64,000 bases of DNA from Azovibrio restrictus DSM 23866 (lineage in GTDB: Bacteria > Pseudomonadota > Gammaproteobacteria > Burkholderiales > Rhodocyclaceae): assembly GCF_000429665.1 (NCBI RefSeq), contig NZ_AUCH01000004.1, forward strand, positions 124,001 through 188,000, read 5' to 3'. This document shows, piece by piece, positions 11,447-18,789 of this stretch. The position numbers were made by a program, and so were the translations under genes. The notes below the pieces were generated by a model that saw only the letters and a list, made by a program, of their open reading frames with translations, was not told the DNA's origin and did no database searches. Numbering within the stretch: position 1 is the stretch's first letter; each line of letters opens with the position of its first letter.

Positions 11447-11692
11447 TCAGGAGCCCCAGTCCGGGTTGCAGACGACCAGGTGGGGAGCGTTGCTGAAGTA
11501 GCGGTCCTGGTCAGCCAGATGCGCATGCTCCCATGACTGGCCTCGACACTCCATTCCGTCGGCACAGCGCTCCAGGAACCTGGCAATCCGGCGTAGTTCC
11601 TCCGGTGTGGCAACCAGGGTTATTTCGGCCAGTTCAGCTGGCACGATTTCTTCAATTTTCAGACCTTGGTCTGCATAACCGTGAATTTTCAT
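11447..11692 (-). CDS. Small immunity-like protein (resembles Imm32)
   Basis: This encodes 81 aa, with the start placed at the ATG complementary to 11690-11692 (MKIHGYADQGLKIEEIVPAE). The segment EITLVATPEELRRIARFLER and the end PHLVVCNPDWGS resemble what I recall of the Imm32 immunity family, where a short beta strand precedes a helical core. Imm proteins protect a cell from contact-delivered polymorphic toxins. No toxin gene is adjacent in the window, so this would be an orphan. The family call is from memory of the pattern and needs a profile search. It is the left-most gene of the AT-rich island and follows the L,D-transpeptidase convergently. Confidence 0.5.
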   Translation of the reverse strand: MKIHGYADQGLKIEEIVPAELAEITLVATPEELRRIARFLERCADGMECRGQSWEHAHLADQDRYFSNAPHLVVCNPDWGS

Positions 11693-11709
11693 TTTTTTGG
11701 GCGGAGTCT

Positions 11710-12099
11710 TTACCAGAGCCCATTTCGAAAAACAGAGGATTTTCCGGAAATTACAGCCAGGGGCAACAGGAGAATGCCAAACGTGCTGATCACACTTAAC
11801 CACATGGCCCAAAGCGGTGGAGATCTCCAGAACAGGTAGGCGAGCGCCATTCCCCAGGTGTTTCCTGTGCCATCACCGAAGGAAGGGAAAACAAAGATCA
11901 GCACCAAGGGGAGAAGAATTGCTGTAGCCAGCCATCGCCCCCAGAGCAGTCGTCGAGCAAGACCTATCGCCGTCAAAAGAAGAAAAAATGCAATGGTCAG
12001 AGCAACCCATTTCCCATCGATGCAGGCAAGGAAAATGAACGATCCGGCAGTAAATAGGAGCACTAAAAACCATCGCATCATATCCTCTATAGGCTTCAT
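11710..12099 (-). CDS. Hypothetical multi-pass membrane protein
   Basis: This encodes 129 aa. I do not recognise the family. It reads as four hydrophobic helices: FLVLLFTAGSFIFLACI, WVALTIAFFLLLTAIGLA, LATAILLPLVLIFVF, and WLSVISTFGILLLPLAVI, linked by short basic loops, so it is an integral inner-membrane protein. The ATG complementary to 12097-12099 is used; an internal Met pair (MMRWF) is an alternative. It is 17 bp upstream of the Imm32-like gene on the same strand and may be co-transcribed. Its base composition is clearly more AT-rich than the flanking chromosome. Confidence 0.6.
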   Translation of the reverse strand: MKPIEDMMRWFLVLLFTAGSFIFLACIDGKWVALTIAFFLLLTAIGLARRLLWGRWLATAILLPLVLIFVFPSFGDGTGNTWGMALAYLFWRSPPLWAMWLSVISTFGILLLPLAVISGKSSVFRNGLW

Positions 12100-12219
12100 T
12101 AATTTCTCTGCTAATGAGGTTCAAAAAAATAGTCTGGTTGTTCGGCGTGCGATTGATTTTATGTGCTCAGCAGGGTTTTGGTGGGGCATGTTGGGGGGCG
12201 TTAATCAAGATTTGCTTTT

Positions 12220-12528
12220 TTAATTTTTATGAGTCCACCAGTAAGCAGGAAATACTACCGGGCCAATCAGCCAGAATCCAGTGATCCATGCCGTTCGTTT
12301 CCAGGCACTATCATGGGTGTGCCGGAATGCGTGTGCGGAGAAAAACAGGGTGATTGAAAATTCTGTTATAAAGTACAGAAAAAACCACCATTCAGCCAAT
12401 AGCTCCAGGAATCTTCCCGCTCCCGGAGGAGCAATAAAAATCTCCATTGGTGGTAGTGAAATTGCATAGAGGGAAATGATTGGGAAAAAAGCCAGGATTC
12501 CCATTGGTGCTGAATGGAACGTTTTCAT
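12220..12528 (-). CDS. Hypothetical small membrane protein, parent copy of a duplicated gene
   Basis: This encodes 102 aa starting MKTFHSAPMGILAFFPI. I see three hydrophobic segments (LAFFPIISLYAISLP, FFLYFITEFSITLFF, WITGFWLIGPVVFPAYWW) and no family I can name. The start is chosen because the ATG at 12526-12528 is preceded by a short CCCCGCGGGG palindrome and G-rich ribosome-binding stretch, and because this exact leader plus the first 13 codons is repeated at 14660-14737. That second copy is truncated, so this gene was once duplicated. A longer in-frame start at 12615 is less likely. It could be an orphan immunity protein, by context only. Confidence 0.6.
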   Translation of the reverse strand: MKTFHSAPMGILAFFPIISLYAISLPPMEIFIAPPGAGRFLELLAEWWFFLYFITEFSITLFFSAHAFRHTHDSAWKRTAWITGFWLIGPVVFPAYWWTHKN

Positions 12529-12569
12529 GTGCAGACCCCGCGGGGTGATTTGGCGGAGGAATGTTGCGT
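12491..12569. repeat. Direct repeat, copy A (leader and first codons of the 12220-12528 gene)
   Basis: This 79-bp stretch recurs at 14660-14737 in the same orientation with two substitutions and one missing G (76 of 79 aligned bases identical by eye). On the minus strand it spans the ribosome-binding region and first 13 codons of the small membrane protein gene. Confidence 0.9.
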
Positions 12570-12657
12570 ATAACAATTGAGGCTGGCATACCAGTCGCGG
12601 ATGGCTAGCCCCCATCAGATTATTCGAGCACGATCAGAATTTCGCAGTACATCTTTT

Positions 12658-13521
12658 TCAAAGATTGAGAGAGTTCCTGAACGTCTCAACGCTCCCATTA
12701 CACATGGAATCATTAAGAATGGTAAGGTCTGTTGTCCGTAAACATACGCCGATAGAATGGCCAATTGGGAAACTTGATACCTGTTCCACGTGGCCGATGT
12801 GACCGTCTAGGTAACGAATGGTGTACTGAATGCGGTAGCTTTCCTCCGCAATTTGCTTCCCTAGGATACTTCCGATTACCGCACCGGCGAACTGTGCGCC
12901 AATATGACCTGATACCGAGTAATTCCAGTTTGATGGACTTCCCGAAAATGCCTTGTCAACATAGGCGGCTGAACCAACTGCTTCACCTAGCTGTGAGCTA
13001 GTGGTACGGCCTAGGGTAGATATGTCCTGCAACTGACGATCTGTTACTACGCCGACCTCGCTGCTCGTGATCATAATGATTCGATGTCGCTTATCCAGTA
13101 ATTGTCTTTCCGCAGGCGATAGTTGTTCATAGAACTCTTGGAGAACGACAATCAATGGCCGGATGTTACGTTCGGCTTCGTCGACGTTCTGCTTTGCTTG
13201 AATACACTGCTCGGTTGTGGCAACGGTGCAGAAATACTTGAGGCGAATCTTGTGCCATTCCACTTCACCCACGTGATCGCCGTACTTCTTCAGTTTGTCA
13301 GGGGCAAACGTTTCAAAGCCGAACTGAAGGACCTTAGGATAGTTTTGCACCAAGCTGCGCGCTCGAGAAAAAGCATCTGGCGTTTCCTTTGAAAGCTGGT
13401 ATTGCATGGATTCGAATGCCGCAGCCCAATTCTCCTGGTGCGCAAAGTCCTCCATGCGTGTGACTTGAGTAGCGCAGGCAGCTAAAAGCGAACAGACCAT
13501 CACAGTGGCGGCATTACGCAT
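12658..13521 (-). CDS. Hypothetical lipoprotein with glycine-zipper-like segment
   Basis: This encodes 287 aa. I start it at the ATG complementary to 13519-13521 because a good ribosome-binding site (GGAGAA) lies just upstream and it yields a lipoprotein signal (MRNAATVMVCSLLAAC, Cys at the lipobox). A much longer open frame upstream is not convincing. The mature part is helical and charged, with QLSPAERQLLDKRHRIIMIT in the middle. Near the C-terminus is a small-residue segment, GAQFAGAVIGSILG, that looks like a glycine zipper and could sit in a membrane. No enzyme motif is visible. It belongs to the island's minus-strand gene run. Confidence 0.6.
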   Translation of the reverse strand: MRNAATVMVCSLLAACATQVTRMEDFAHQENWAAAFESMQYQLSKETPDAFSRARSLVQNYPKVLQFGFETFAPDKLKKYGDHVGEVEWHKIRLKYFCTVATTEQCIQAKQNVDEAERNIRPLIVVLQEFYEQLSPAERQLLDKRHRIIMITSSEVGVVTDRQLQDISTLGRTTSSQLGEAVGSAAYVDKAFSGSPSNWNYSVSGHIGAQFAGAVIGSILGKQIAEESYRIQYTIRYLDGHIGHVEQVSSFPIGHSIGVCLRTTDLTILNDSMCNGSVETFRNSLNL

Positions 13522-13651
13522 GGTATTTTCTCCGCAAATCGGTTTCATAAGAGCTAACCTGGAGGAGAGCAATCTGCTCAGCTTTTCAATCAGGACCGGT
13601 GGAATGATGGAGGGCACGGAAGTCCGCTTTGGATGCCGCCAATGGGAGCGA

Positions 13652-13951
13652 TCAGCAGCCACCATAGTTCTTTTTTCCACTTTTGGTGATCGTATAGGTT
13701 CCGCCACGAGGGCCAACATAGCAGCCAGGAGGAAGAGAGCGAGAGGATTGCGGTGATACGTGCGTGGATTGGATGTTAGGAGTTTCTGTTGATTTGGAAG
13801 TATTAGGTTTTGCTGTGCCACTGTGATGACAGTGATATTCACCGGTCTTTCTATTGGTGTGACAACCATCTGCATCTATTCCTCCGGGGTGTCCCAATGC
13901 CACGGGGCTCACGAGGGCAGCAAGAGCGACAAGGATCGATTTTCTATGCAT
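13652..13951 (-). CDS. Secreted small protein with YHCH motif and PBCV-type basic adaptor tail
   Basis: This encodes 99 aa with a clear signal peptide (MHRKSILVALAALVSPVALG). The mature N-terminus carries GHPGGIDADGCHTNRKTGEY followed by HCHH, a Cys/His cluster seen in small secreted bacterial proteins that probably bind metal. The C-terminus (GPRGGTYTITKSGKKNYGGC) matches the short PBCV-specific basic adaptor motif. The two parts are joined by a Ser/Thr/Pro-rich linker. It overlaps by 8 bp the stop of a 44-residue membrane ORF just upstream on the same strand, so the two are probably coupled. Function is unknown; periplasmic location is an inference from the signal peptide. Confidence 0.65.
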   Translation of the reverse strand: MHRKSILVALAALVSPVALGHPGGIDADGCHTNRKTGEYHCHHSGTAKPNTSKSTETPNIQSTHVSPQSSRSLPPGCYVGPRGGTYTITKSGKKNYGGC

Positions 13952-14078
13952 GGGAAATAGCTTGAGTGGCCGACGGCAGGTGCTTCCGAAGGACGAAATA
14001 CAATACTAGAAAGATCGCGGTGAGCAGCAGCAGGAGGGGCGCGCCCGTCAGCCAGTGCCAAATTGAGAAACTTCCCAT
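13944..14078 (-). CDS. 44-residue membrane peptide with TatA-like N-terminal motif
   Basis: This is a short ORF. It begins MGSFSIWHWL, the N-terminal signature of TatA proteins and of several small toxin-immunity-locus membrane proteins. It continues into one strong hydrophobic helix (APLLLLLTAIFLVLYFVL) and a short basic, then polar, tail. The TatA amphipathic helix and the FG hinge are missing, so it is not a working Tat translocase subunit. A GGGGGT stretch lies just before the ATG. Its stop overlaps the start of the next gene by 8 bp, which supports translation. Confidence 0.5.
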   Translation of the reverse strand: MGSFSIWHWLTGAPLLLLLTAIFLVLYFVLRKHLPSATQAISHA

Positions 14079-14165
14079 TGGACCCCCATATATTTTAATG
14101 AATTATTGTATTGTCATCCAAAATGGATCGGCTGACTATAGGGCGCATCGAATAACCCGAGATTT

Positions 14166-14625
14166 TCAGTTAATCCGGCTGCAGAACAATCGAACCCAGT
14201 TCAACTTCTTCGGCAAATCACCGCTTTTCTCTGCGGTGTTGCCCTTGATTCCGGCCTCCTGGAAATACAACAGCCGCTTCAGGTTGTAGCAGGCCACCAT
14301 CATCATCATCGCAAAGCTCGCCCGCGCCTGACCGATGGTGCGGATCACTTTGCCCCCCATCTACGCAATCGCCGCGAACGGATGCTCGACCCGGGCACGT
14401 GTCTTGGCGATGCGTTTGTTACGCCGCTGCTGGCACTCGGACAGCGGCTTGTTGCGCGCGCCCTTCCTCTGGATCCGGTTACGGAAGCCGTTTGCCTTCA
14501 ACCTTGCTTCATGCTCTTCGGAGGGATAGCCCCGGTTGCCATGGACATCCCGGCTCGTGTTCTGGGGGCCAGAACCTTGTCGAAGTGCTGACTGTCGTGT
14601 GTGCTGGCTGTGCCGGTCTCGGAGC
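14166..14625 (-). pseudogene. Broken IS5-family transposase, C-terminal remnant
   Basis: On the minus strand this region encodes the C-terminal third of an IS5-type DDE transposase: SRDVHGNRGYPSEEHEARLK, then AKTRARVEHPFAAIA with the catalytic Glu, then GGKVIRTIGQARASFAMMM and CYNLKRLLYFQEAGI. Two lesions are visible. An in-frame TAG at 14361-14363 replaces what is normally a Gln codon between FAAIA and MGGK. A frameshift near 14565 separates the DSQHFDKVLAP segment from NTSRDVHG. The N-terminal two thirds are absent. A sequence near 14141 (GGGCGCATCGAATAACCC) could be one IS end, but I cannot find its partner. It is therefore a dead relic that marks past rearrangement in the island. Confidence 0.85.
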
Positions 14626-14659
14626 AAGTCAATCTCGGCCGCCAGTGCCTGAGGCTCGG

Positions 14660-14737
14660 GCCAGGATTCCCATTGATGCTGAATGGAATGTTTTCATGTG
14701 CAGACCCCGCGGGTGATTTGGCGGAGGAATGTTGCGT
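14660..14737 (-). pseudogene. Direct repeat, copy B: truncated 5' end of a second MKTFHSA gene copy
   Basis: This is 78 bp nearly identical to 12491-12569. On the minus strand it keeps the leader and the codons for MKTFHSASMGILA. The similarity then stops abruptly and the frame runs into unrelated sequence and a stop within about nine codons, next to the transposase remnant. It is thus the stump of a paralogue removed by an insertion or deletion. Confidence 0.8.
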
Positions 14738-14763
14738 GGATCGGGCTTTTGTACATGAATTAA

Positions 14764-15093
14764 TTATTCAGGAATCCGGATTGGCAGTGCTTGTGCTTTG
14801 AATCGTTGCACAAAGTCTCTGGCTTGTTCTAGATTATCGGGGTATCGCTCACGACACCATATGTATCCTTCCTTGCTATATATTTTTTGAAATATGAATC
14901 CGTGGTTGACCAGAAATCTAACTTTATCCCATTGCTTTGCGTCTGACTTCTTTGGGGGGCGGAAGCGAATATCCATTTGTACAGATTGCCCATCACAGTT
15001 CGGACAGGTGCGATAAAAAACATCTTTCTCAAATGGCCGTTTGAAAGTTCTGAGGCATTTGAAGCAGGTGTATGGGGTGAGAGTGGATTTCAT
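14764..15093 (-). CDS. Zinc-ribbon hypothetical protein
   Basis: This encodes 109 aa. Two cysteine pairs near the N-terminus (YTCFKCLRTFKRP, then RTCPNCDG) form a plausible four-Cys zinc ribbon. The rest is a compact alpha/beta domain (VQMDIRFRPPKKSDAKQW, then DKVRFLVNHGFIFQKIYSKE). I recognise this as a recurrent hypothetical family in accessory loci but know no function. The ATG complementary to 15091-15093 is the first Met and places the ribbon at the N-terminus as expected. It sits on the far side of the IS remnant from the rest of the left part of the island. Confidence 0.65.
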   Translation of the reverse strand: MKSTLTPYTCFKCLRTFKRPFEKDVFYRTCPNCDGQSVQMDIRFRPPKKSDAKQWDKVRFLVNHGFIFQKIYSKEGYIWCRERYPDNLEQARDFVQRFKAQALPIRIPE

Positions 15094-15132
15094 TTTTTAC
15101 ATCGGGCTGGCAGTAAATGTGACCTCGTGGAA

Positions 15133-15582
15133 CTAGCCTAAAAATTGTTGAAGACGCGAGGCAACGGGTTCTCCTGTGGCAATCAGTATGCTGTGATGGT
15201 TATCAAAGATGATCCAGTCCAGTGATGGGCTGGCAATCGCATATTCGAAATATCGACATTCCGCAATAATGGCGGAAAATACTGATGGATTCCCAGAAAA
15301 GACTGGCCAGGGAGCGAATTCATCATCAGACGCAAAAAGCCATGTCTCCATGTCTGGGCATAGACTGGGCAAATAACGGTAGCCTTGGTGGATTGGGTCG
15401 GTAGTTACAAAAGACAGATCTTTTCTCAAAGAATCCCACCACCATCGAGCTGTTGGCTCCGCGACAAACCTTTCTTGAACCATGTAAATGTTTCGTTCAG
15501 CCTCTGCGGGTGGCAGGAGGCGAACACTCGACTCCAGCCCTAATTCACAAATGGTAGATGTGATTTCGTCGGCGATGGTCAT
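15133..15582 (-). CDS. Putative immunity protein (DUF6756-like)
   Basis: This encodes 149 aa starting MTIADEITSTICELGLES. Features include an aromatic WWWDSL motif, YRYLPSLCPDMETWLFASDD in the centre, and SLDWIIFDNHHSILIATG near the end. That arrangement (a Trp-rich strand, then a W-F-Asp motif and a D-hydrophobic-D-N-H strand) resembles what I remember of DUF6756 and other SUKH-like immunity families, but it is only a resemblance. No signal peptide or membrane segment is present, so it is cytoplasmic. The gene lies in a run of minus-strand genes of similar low GC content without any toxin gene beside it. Confidence 0.5.
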   Translation of the reverse strand: MTIADEITSTICELGLESSVRLLPPAEAERNIYMVQERFVAEPTARWWWDSLRKDLSFVTTDPIHQGYRYLPSLCPDMETWLFASDDEFAPWPVFSGNPSVFSAIIAECRYFEYAIASPSLDWIIFDNHHSILIATGEPVASRLQQFLG

Positions 15583-15666
15583 GGGGCTGGTGTTTTATGT
15601 GAGGGAAAAATGTTATTTATTTGGATGCTTTTGTTTTTTATTTTTTTATGTGAGCAATGCTGTTCC

Positions 15667-16398
15667 TCAAGGCCATGATGATATCGTGCAGGTATCGTGA
15701 AACGACCTGGGAAACCGAGGGATATCATGAATTGCACTGATATTTTCAAACAACCAAGGGTTGGCAGTTATTTTTGGGGATGCCACTTTTTTGTATGGCC
15801 CTCCTGGGAGAGCCCAATCGAAGACATAAAGGCCAATGGCTGCATAGTCTTCCCAGATGTTTGCTGTGCCGAGATGAGGGGTAAGTATGTTTTCAGAAAT
15901 GGCGGTGTGCTGAATATGGTTATTTGCAACTGAATCGGAATAAAAGCCCTCGCCAGCAGTTGCAAACAAGGCAATGTTGCCTTCGCTATCGAGGGAAAAC
16001 CAGTCAAACTCTATGCCTCTCAGATCAGGTGGCATGTCACAATTTATTTTTGCGCGCACCTTGGAGAGGAAAATTAGAAATGCCAAACGATGTTTACAGT
16101 TTGGGCAGTAAAAATCTTTGGCAAGGCTAGGTTGTTCTACTTTTTGAATGAGTTGGAGTGGGTAATCTGGATGTGGCCCTGCTGGAAGGCCAAAATAATC
16201 CGGATGGTACGAGCCAAAATCCGCATCGCAAAAATCGCAGAGCACCAACTCGTGACCCCAGATCGAAAAGACATGATATTCGTGCTCACCTCTCTCGAAT
16301 TCTTCAAGCTCTGAGGGAGAGTGTCCGCAATCGAAACATGGAGCAACGGCACGCTCTTCTAGTGAACTTGCACAAATTGGACAGAGGGGGAGTTTCAT
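15667..16398 (-). CDS. Zinc-ribbon protein with immunity-like C-terminal domain
   Basis: This encodes 243 aa. The N-terminus has a four-Cys ribbon (LCPICASSLEERAVAPCFDC), then FSIWGHELVLCDFCDADFGS and a second CPNC pair, so probably two metal sites. The C-terminal half (RGIEFDWFSLDSEGNIALF, then ATAGEGFY) resembles a recurring immunity-protein pattern in polymorphic-toxin loci. In it, an E-D-W-F strand is followed by D-x-x-G-N-I-A-x-F and a glycine-rich loop. The end VFDWALPGGPYKKVASP is also of that type. No catalytic motif is visible. Cytoplasmic location is inferred from the absence of a signal. Its base composition is distinctly AT-rich. Confidence 0.55.
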   Translation of the reverse strand: MKLPLCPICASSLEERAVAPCFDCGHSPSELEEFERGEHEYHVFSIWGHELVLCDFCDADFGSYHPDYFGLPAGPHPDYPLQLIQKVEQPSLAKDFYCPNCKHRLAFLIFLSKVRAKINCDMPPDLRGIEFDWFSLDSEGNIALFATAGEGFYSDSVANNHIQHTAISENILTPHLGTANIWEDYAAIGLYVFDWALPGGPYKKVASPKITANPWLFENISAIHDIPRFPRSFHDTCTISSWP

Positions 16399-16431
16399 GA
16401 GGTTTAATGTGCGAGGTGAGGGGCCGGCGGG

Positions 16432-16917
16432 TCAGGTGGCTTTTGTACGGGAAGATTCAGCCCATTTTTCTGTAGTGCGGAAGTTTCCGAGACCGACGGT
16501 GTCAAACTCGTCCTTTCCATCTTCAGGGGTAACACCCAAGATACGCAATGCTCGGCTAATCGGAGAATTTGGCCATACACCAGAATAGGGTGTTGAGGAA
16601 GGTGAAAATATTAATTCGCCCCCAAACCACACCATGGCATCCTGACCTCCTTGGCCTCCGAAGTAGAACGTCGTAACAAAGGCGACAGGAGTAGCGCGCG
16701 AGATATCTGTCGCGAGTGCTGCTGTGCCAGCACTTAGTTCTTCAAGTATGGTTGGCCGTGCATTGCCTGGGTGAGAATCCAGTTCGACCGCCAATGCGTG
16801 GGTGACGGGAAGTAGTGCGAGTCCTTGGGGAAGCTGACACAGCGCAGCTTCCTTCAAAGACCGCACATGGCTTTGAAGGTAATCGGATTTGGCAATAAGC
16901 GCTTTTACGTCGTGCAT
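16432..16917 (-). CDS. Hypothetical cytoplasmic protein of the island
   Basis: This encodes 161 aa starting MHDVKALIAKSDYLQSHVRS. I recognise no domain. A Gly-rich turn in FVTTFYFGGQGGQDAMVWFG and the strand GELIFSPSS suggest a beta-rich C-terminal half after a helical first half (residues 1-60). The segment ISRALRILGVTPEDGKDEFD is followed by a charged tail. No signal peptide or membrane helix is present. Its position between other small immunity-like genes on the same strand, with only 33 bp to the next one, suggests shared transcription. Immunity function would be guilt by association only. Confidence 0.55.
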   Translation of the reverse strand: MHDVKALIAKSDYLQSHVRSLKEAALCQLPQGLALLPVTHALAVELDSHPGNARPTILEELSAGTAALATDISRATPVAFVTTFYFGGQGGQDAMVWFGGELIFSPSSTPYSGVWPNSPISRALRILGVTPEDGKDEFDTVGLGNFRTTEKWAESSRTKAT

Positions 16918-17003
16918 GGGAGTTGCCTGCCTACCTTAATCGCTAGAACGCGTTACGAGAACCGGGGGAGAGAAACCTCTGGCTTCCTGATTGGGTTGCT
17001 GTA

Positions 17004-17258
17004 TCAAAGCCCCCACCTCTCACGAATTGCTTCCTTCATCACCGCTTCTGTATCGACGCCCATTTCCTTGAGCTTGGCTTTAAATACCTCGATATGCCAC
17101 CAAGGGCAGCTGGAGTCTTGGCACGGCGTATCCGGGTCTCCTTCGTGTTCGAACTCTAAATGGAAGCAGAGCCAATGCATTTGCTCGAACAAATCATATT
17201 GCTCGGCGCTGACAACGACTGGCTTGTTGCAGCGCTTACATAGCTTCGGTTCCGTCAT
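17004..17258 (-). CDS. Small Cys/His-rich hypothetical protein
   Basis: This encodes 84 aa. The N-terminal CKRCNKPVVVS pair and the later HWLCFHLEFEHEGDPDTPC, followed by SSCPWWH, give enough Cys and His for a structural zinc site. The helical tail (VFKAKLKEMGVDTEAVMKEA) is charged. It belongs to no family I can name, though similar small proteins are widespread in accessory regions. The ATG complementary to 17256-17258 is the only sensible start, since it places CKRC at residues 7-10. Confidence 0.6.
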   Translation of the reverse strand: MTEPKLCKRCNKPVVVSAEQYDLFEQMHWLCFHLEFEHEGDPDTPCQDSSCPWWHIEVFKAKLKEMGVDTEAVMKEAIRERWGL

Positions 17259-17573
17259 GTTTTTCCTGCACCTGGAAGGTTGTCACTTTTCTATTGCAAC
17301 CCACGGTTGTTCTGAAATTCATAATACTGAAATTGCCAATTACGGAAAGCGGCCAAATAAGGCGCGTACGTGAAACCGGAAAATACTGGTAAAACCCAAG
17401 ACTTTCACGGCCAATGGTCTGAAATCGCCTGTTTCCAATTTGTTTCATGATGCCCTGTAAAAACCTCAGGTTGTTCAGAGGGTTATTGAAGATCGCTAGG
17501 GGGTAACAAAAATAAAGGCAAATGATTTTTTGAGGTTTGGCATGGTTTTTTTCTAGAGAAATTTTATTAGATA
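17259..17573. other. 315-bp gap in the island with no convincing gene
   Basis: An AT-rich stretch between two minus-strand genes. A minus-strand open frame of 117 codons crosses it, but it has no ribosome-binding site, no domain, and overlaps the real start of the 17004-17258 gene. I see no hairpin with a T tract and no repeat. It probably holds the promoter for the gene at 17004-17258. Confidence 0.5.
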
Positions 17574-18320
17574 TTAGAATGTGTACCAAACGTAGTCGTC
17601 TTCACTGCGATGTAATATGTCTCCACAATTTGAGGTAATGAGATGGCGGCGAATTGGCTGCTCGCCGGTGATGATGGAGTCGATGATTCGCCCTGCATAC
17701 CATTCTGGAGCCTTGCCAGCCTTGGGGTATTTGATGTAAATTTCCTCGCAACAGGCTAGGTCGATGAATGCGAAAACTTCCACTGTGAAATATTTGTTGC
17801 CATAGCCAAGAGCCCGTTCAAAAATATTTAGTTTGAACGGTTTTTTTCTTTCTGGAGCAATGTTTTTCTTTGCGATATTGATGTCGATAGCTTCGATGCT
17901 TCTGCTCGGAATTATTCGTACATTTCCGGCGCCATATTGAATGATTGAGAATTCGCTCTGCAGGAACGTGTTGGGTACTCTCTCAATGTCTTGATCCGAA
18001 TTTATGGGGTAGATCGCTTCTTTTTGAAGGTTGGAGATGGACTTTGAAAGGACGGCATCTTTGACATCGTCTGATGTCCAGCTCTGCTGAATTAAGAAAG
18101 TCTTCACATAGGTCTTGTATTTATTGCTGCGTCTAGATGATTCCATTTCAGCGGTGAGCAAACTCTTAATAGTCTGTGTGCGCAATTCTTCTGCGCTAAG
18201 CATTGAACCATTTCGGTAGCAGCGTCCGGTTTCTTTATATCCGTATAGAGATACCATAATAAGGCTGGCAATGAGGGCAGACAGTGCCGGTATGAACATG
18301 AACCCTAGCCGTTTACGCAT
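17574..18320 (-). CDS. Hypothetical membrane-anchored protein
   Basis: This encodes 248 aa. I use the ATG complementary to 18318-18320, which gives a basic N-terminus and one hydrophobic helix (MRKRLGFMFIPALSALIASL) that may be a signal anchor. The rest is polar and shows no motif I know. One stretch, YGNKYFTVEVFAFIDLACC, and another, WYAGRIIDSIITGEQPIRRH, look like a folded alpha/beta domain exposed to the periplasm. Its start overlaps the stop of the upstream gene (18313-18705) by 8 bp, so the two are translationally coupled and probably act together. Confidence 0.55.
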   Translation of the reverse strand: MRKRLGFMFIPALSALIASLIMVSLYGYKETGRCYRNGSMLSAEELRTQTIKSLLTAEMESSRRSNKYKTYVKTFLIQQSWTSDDVKDAVLSKSISNLQKEAIYPINSDQDIERVPNTFLQSEFSIIQYGAGNVRIIPSRSIEAIDINIAKKNIAPERKKPFKLNIFERALGYGNKYFTVEVFAFIDLACCEEIYIKYPKAGKAPEWYAGRIIDSIITGEQPIRRHLITSNCGDILHRSEDDYVWYTF

Positions 18321-18705
18321 GGGGCACCTGTGAATTATGGCTTTGGCATGTATGTGTCGTGTTTTTGGGGAGTTCAGGAACTTCTTCAAAGTGAGTTTCG
18401 CTAGTTGGCCCATCAATTAGCTGGGCAACGTTGTAGATAGTGTCCACTTGGGCCTCGCGAATAACATCCATCAAGTCATCGGGGTCGATTCCCTTGTTTA
18501 GGAGTCTCAGAACTGCATCACCGCCTATTACCGGCAATTGCGAGAGGTTCGTCTCGTCAACGACCAGGCTCCAAAGGCCACGTACTAGCAACTCAGATAA
18601 CAGAGAATGGGCGTCGAACCCTGAAAGATCATTGACGATAGATTCAGCTTGCTTGTGCTCGACACCCAGGCGCTGAAGTTCTTCCACAACTGGTTGATGT
18701 TTCAT
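18313..18705 (-). CDS. Hypothetical helical cytoplasmic protein
   Basis: This encodes 130 aa starting MKHQPVVEELQRLGVEHKQA. It is predicted mostly helical, with no Cys cluster, signal or membrane segment. The region PVIGGDAVLRLLNKGIDPDD looks like a helix-turn-helix-like or repeat fold but I cannot assign it. It ends inside the start region of the membrane-anchored gene at 17574-18320 (8-bp overlap), making a two-gene unit. Immediately upstream lies the attC-like hairpin at 18725-18786, so this pair may be a cassette or be driven by a promoter within the AIPR gene's 3' region. Confidence 0.55.
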   Translation of the reverse strand: MKHQPVVEELQRLGVEHKQAESIVNDLSGFDAHSLLSELLVRGLWSLVVDETNLSQLPVIGGDAVLRLLNKGIDPDDLMDVIREAQVDTIYNVAQLIDGPTSETHFEEVPELPKNTTHTCQSHNSQVPHA

Positions 18706-18724
18706 TGGCTGGATGCCTGTGGTT

Positions 18725-18786
18725 CGCCATCACCGGCGCGCAAACGCGGAGCGCAGCGGAACTTTTGCGCGTCCGAGTGGATGGCG
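18725..18786. repeat. attC-like imperfect hairpin with unpaired bases
   Basis: The left arm (CGCCATCACCGGCGCGCAAA) pairs fully with the right arm except for three single extra bases (T, A and G) on the right, over 20 base pairs, around an 18-22 nt loop. Outside the right arm is TTGTTAGCC, resembling an integron R-box but not fitting GTTRRRY. The left flank lacks a matching box. The AIPR stop codon (18790-18792) lies within that R-box-like sequence, as stop codons do in gene cassettes. No integrase is present in the window. Confidence 0.4.
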
Positions 18787-18789
18787 TTG

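Noticed and set aside
17236..17589. A 117-codon minus-strand frame.
   Set aside because: It overlaps the well-supported gene at 17004-17258 in another frame and has no ribosome-binding site or motif.
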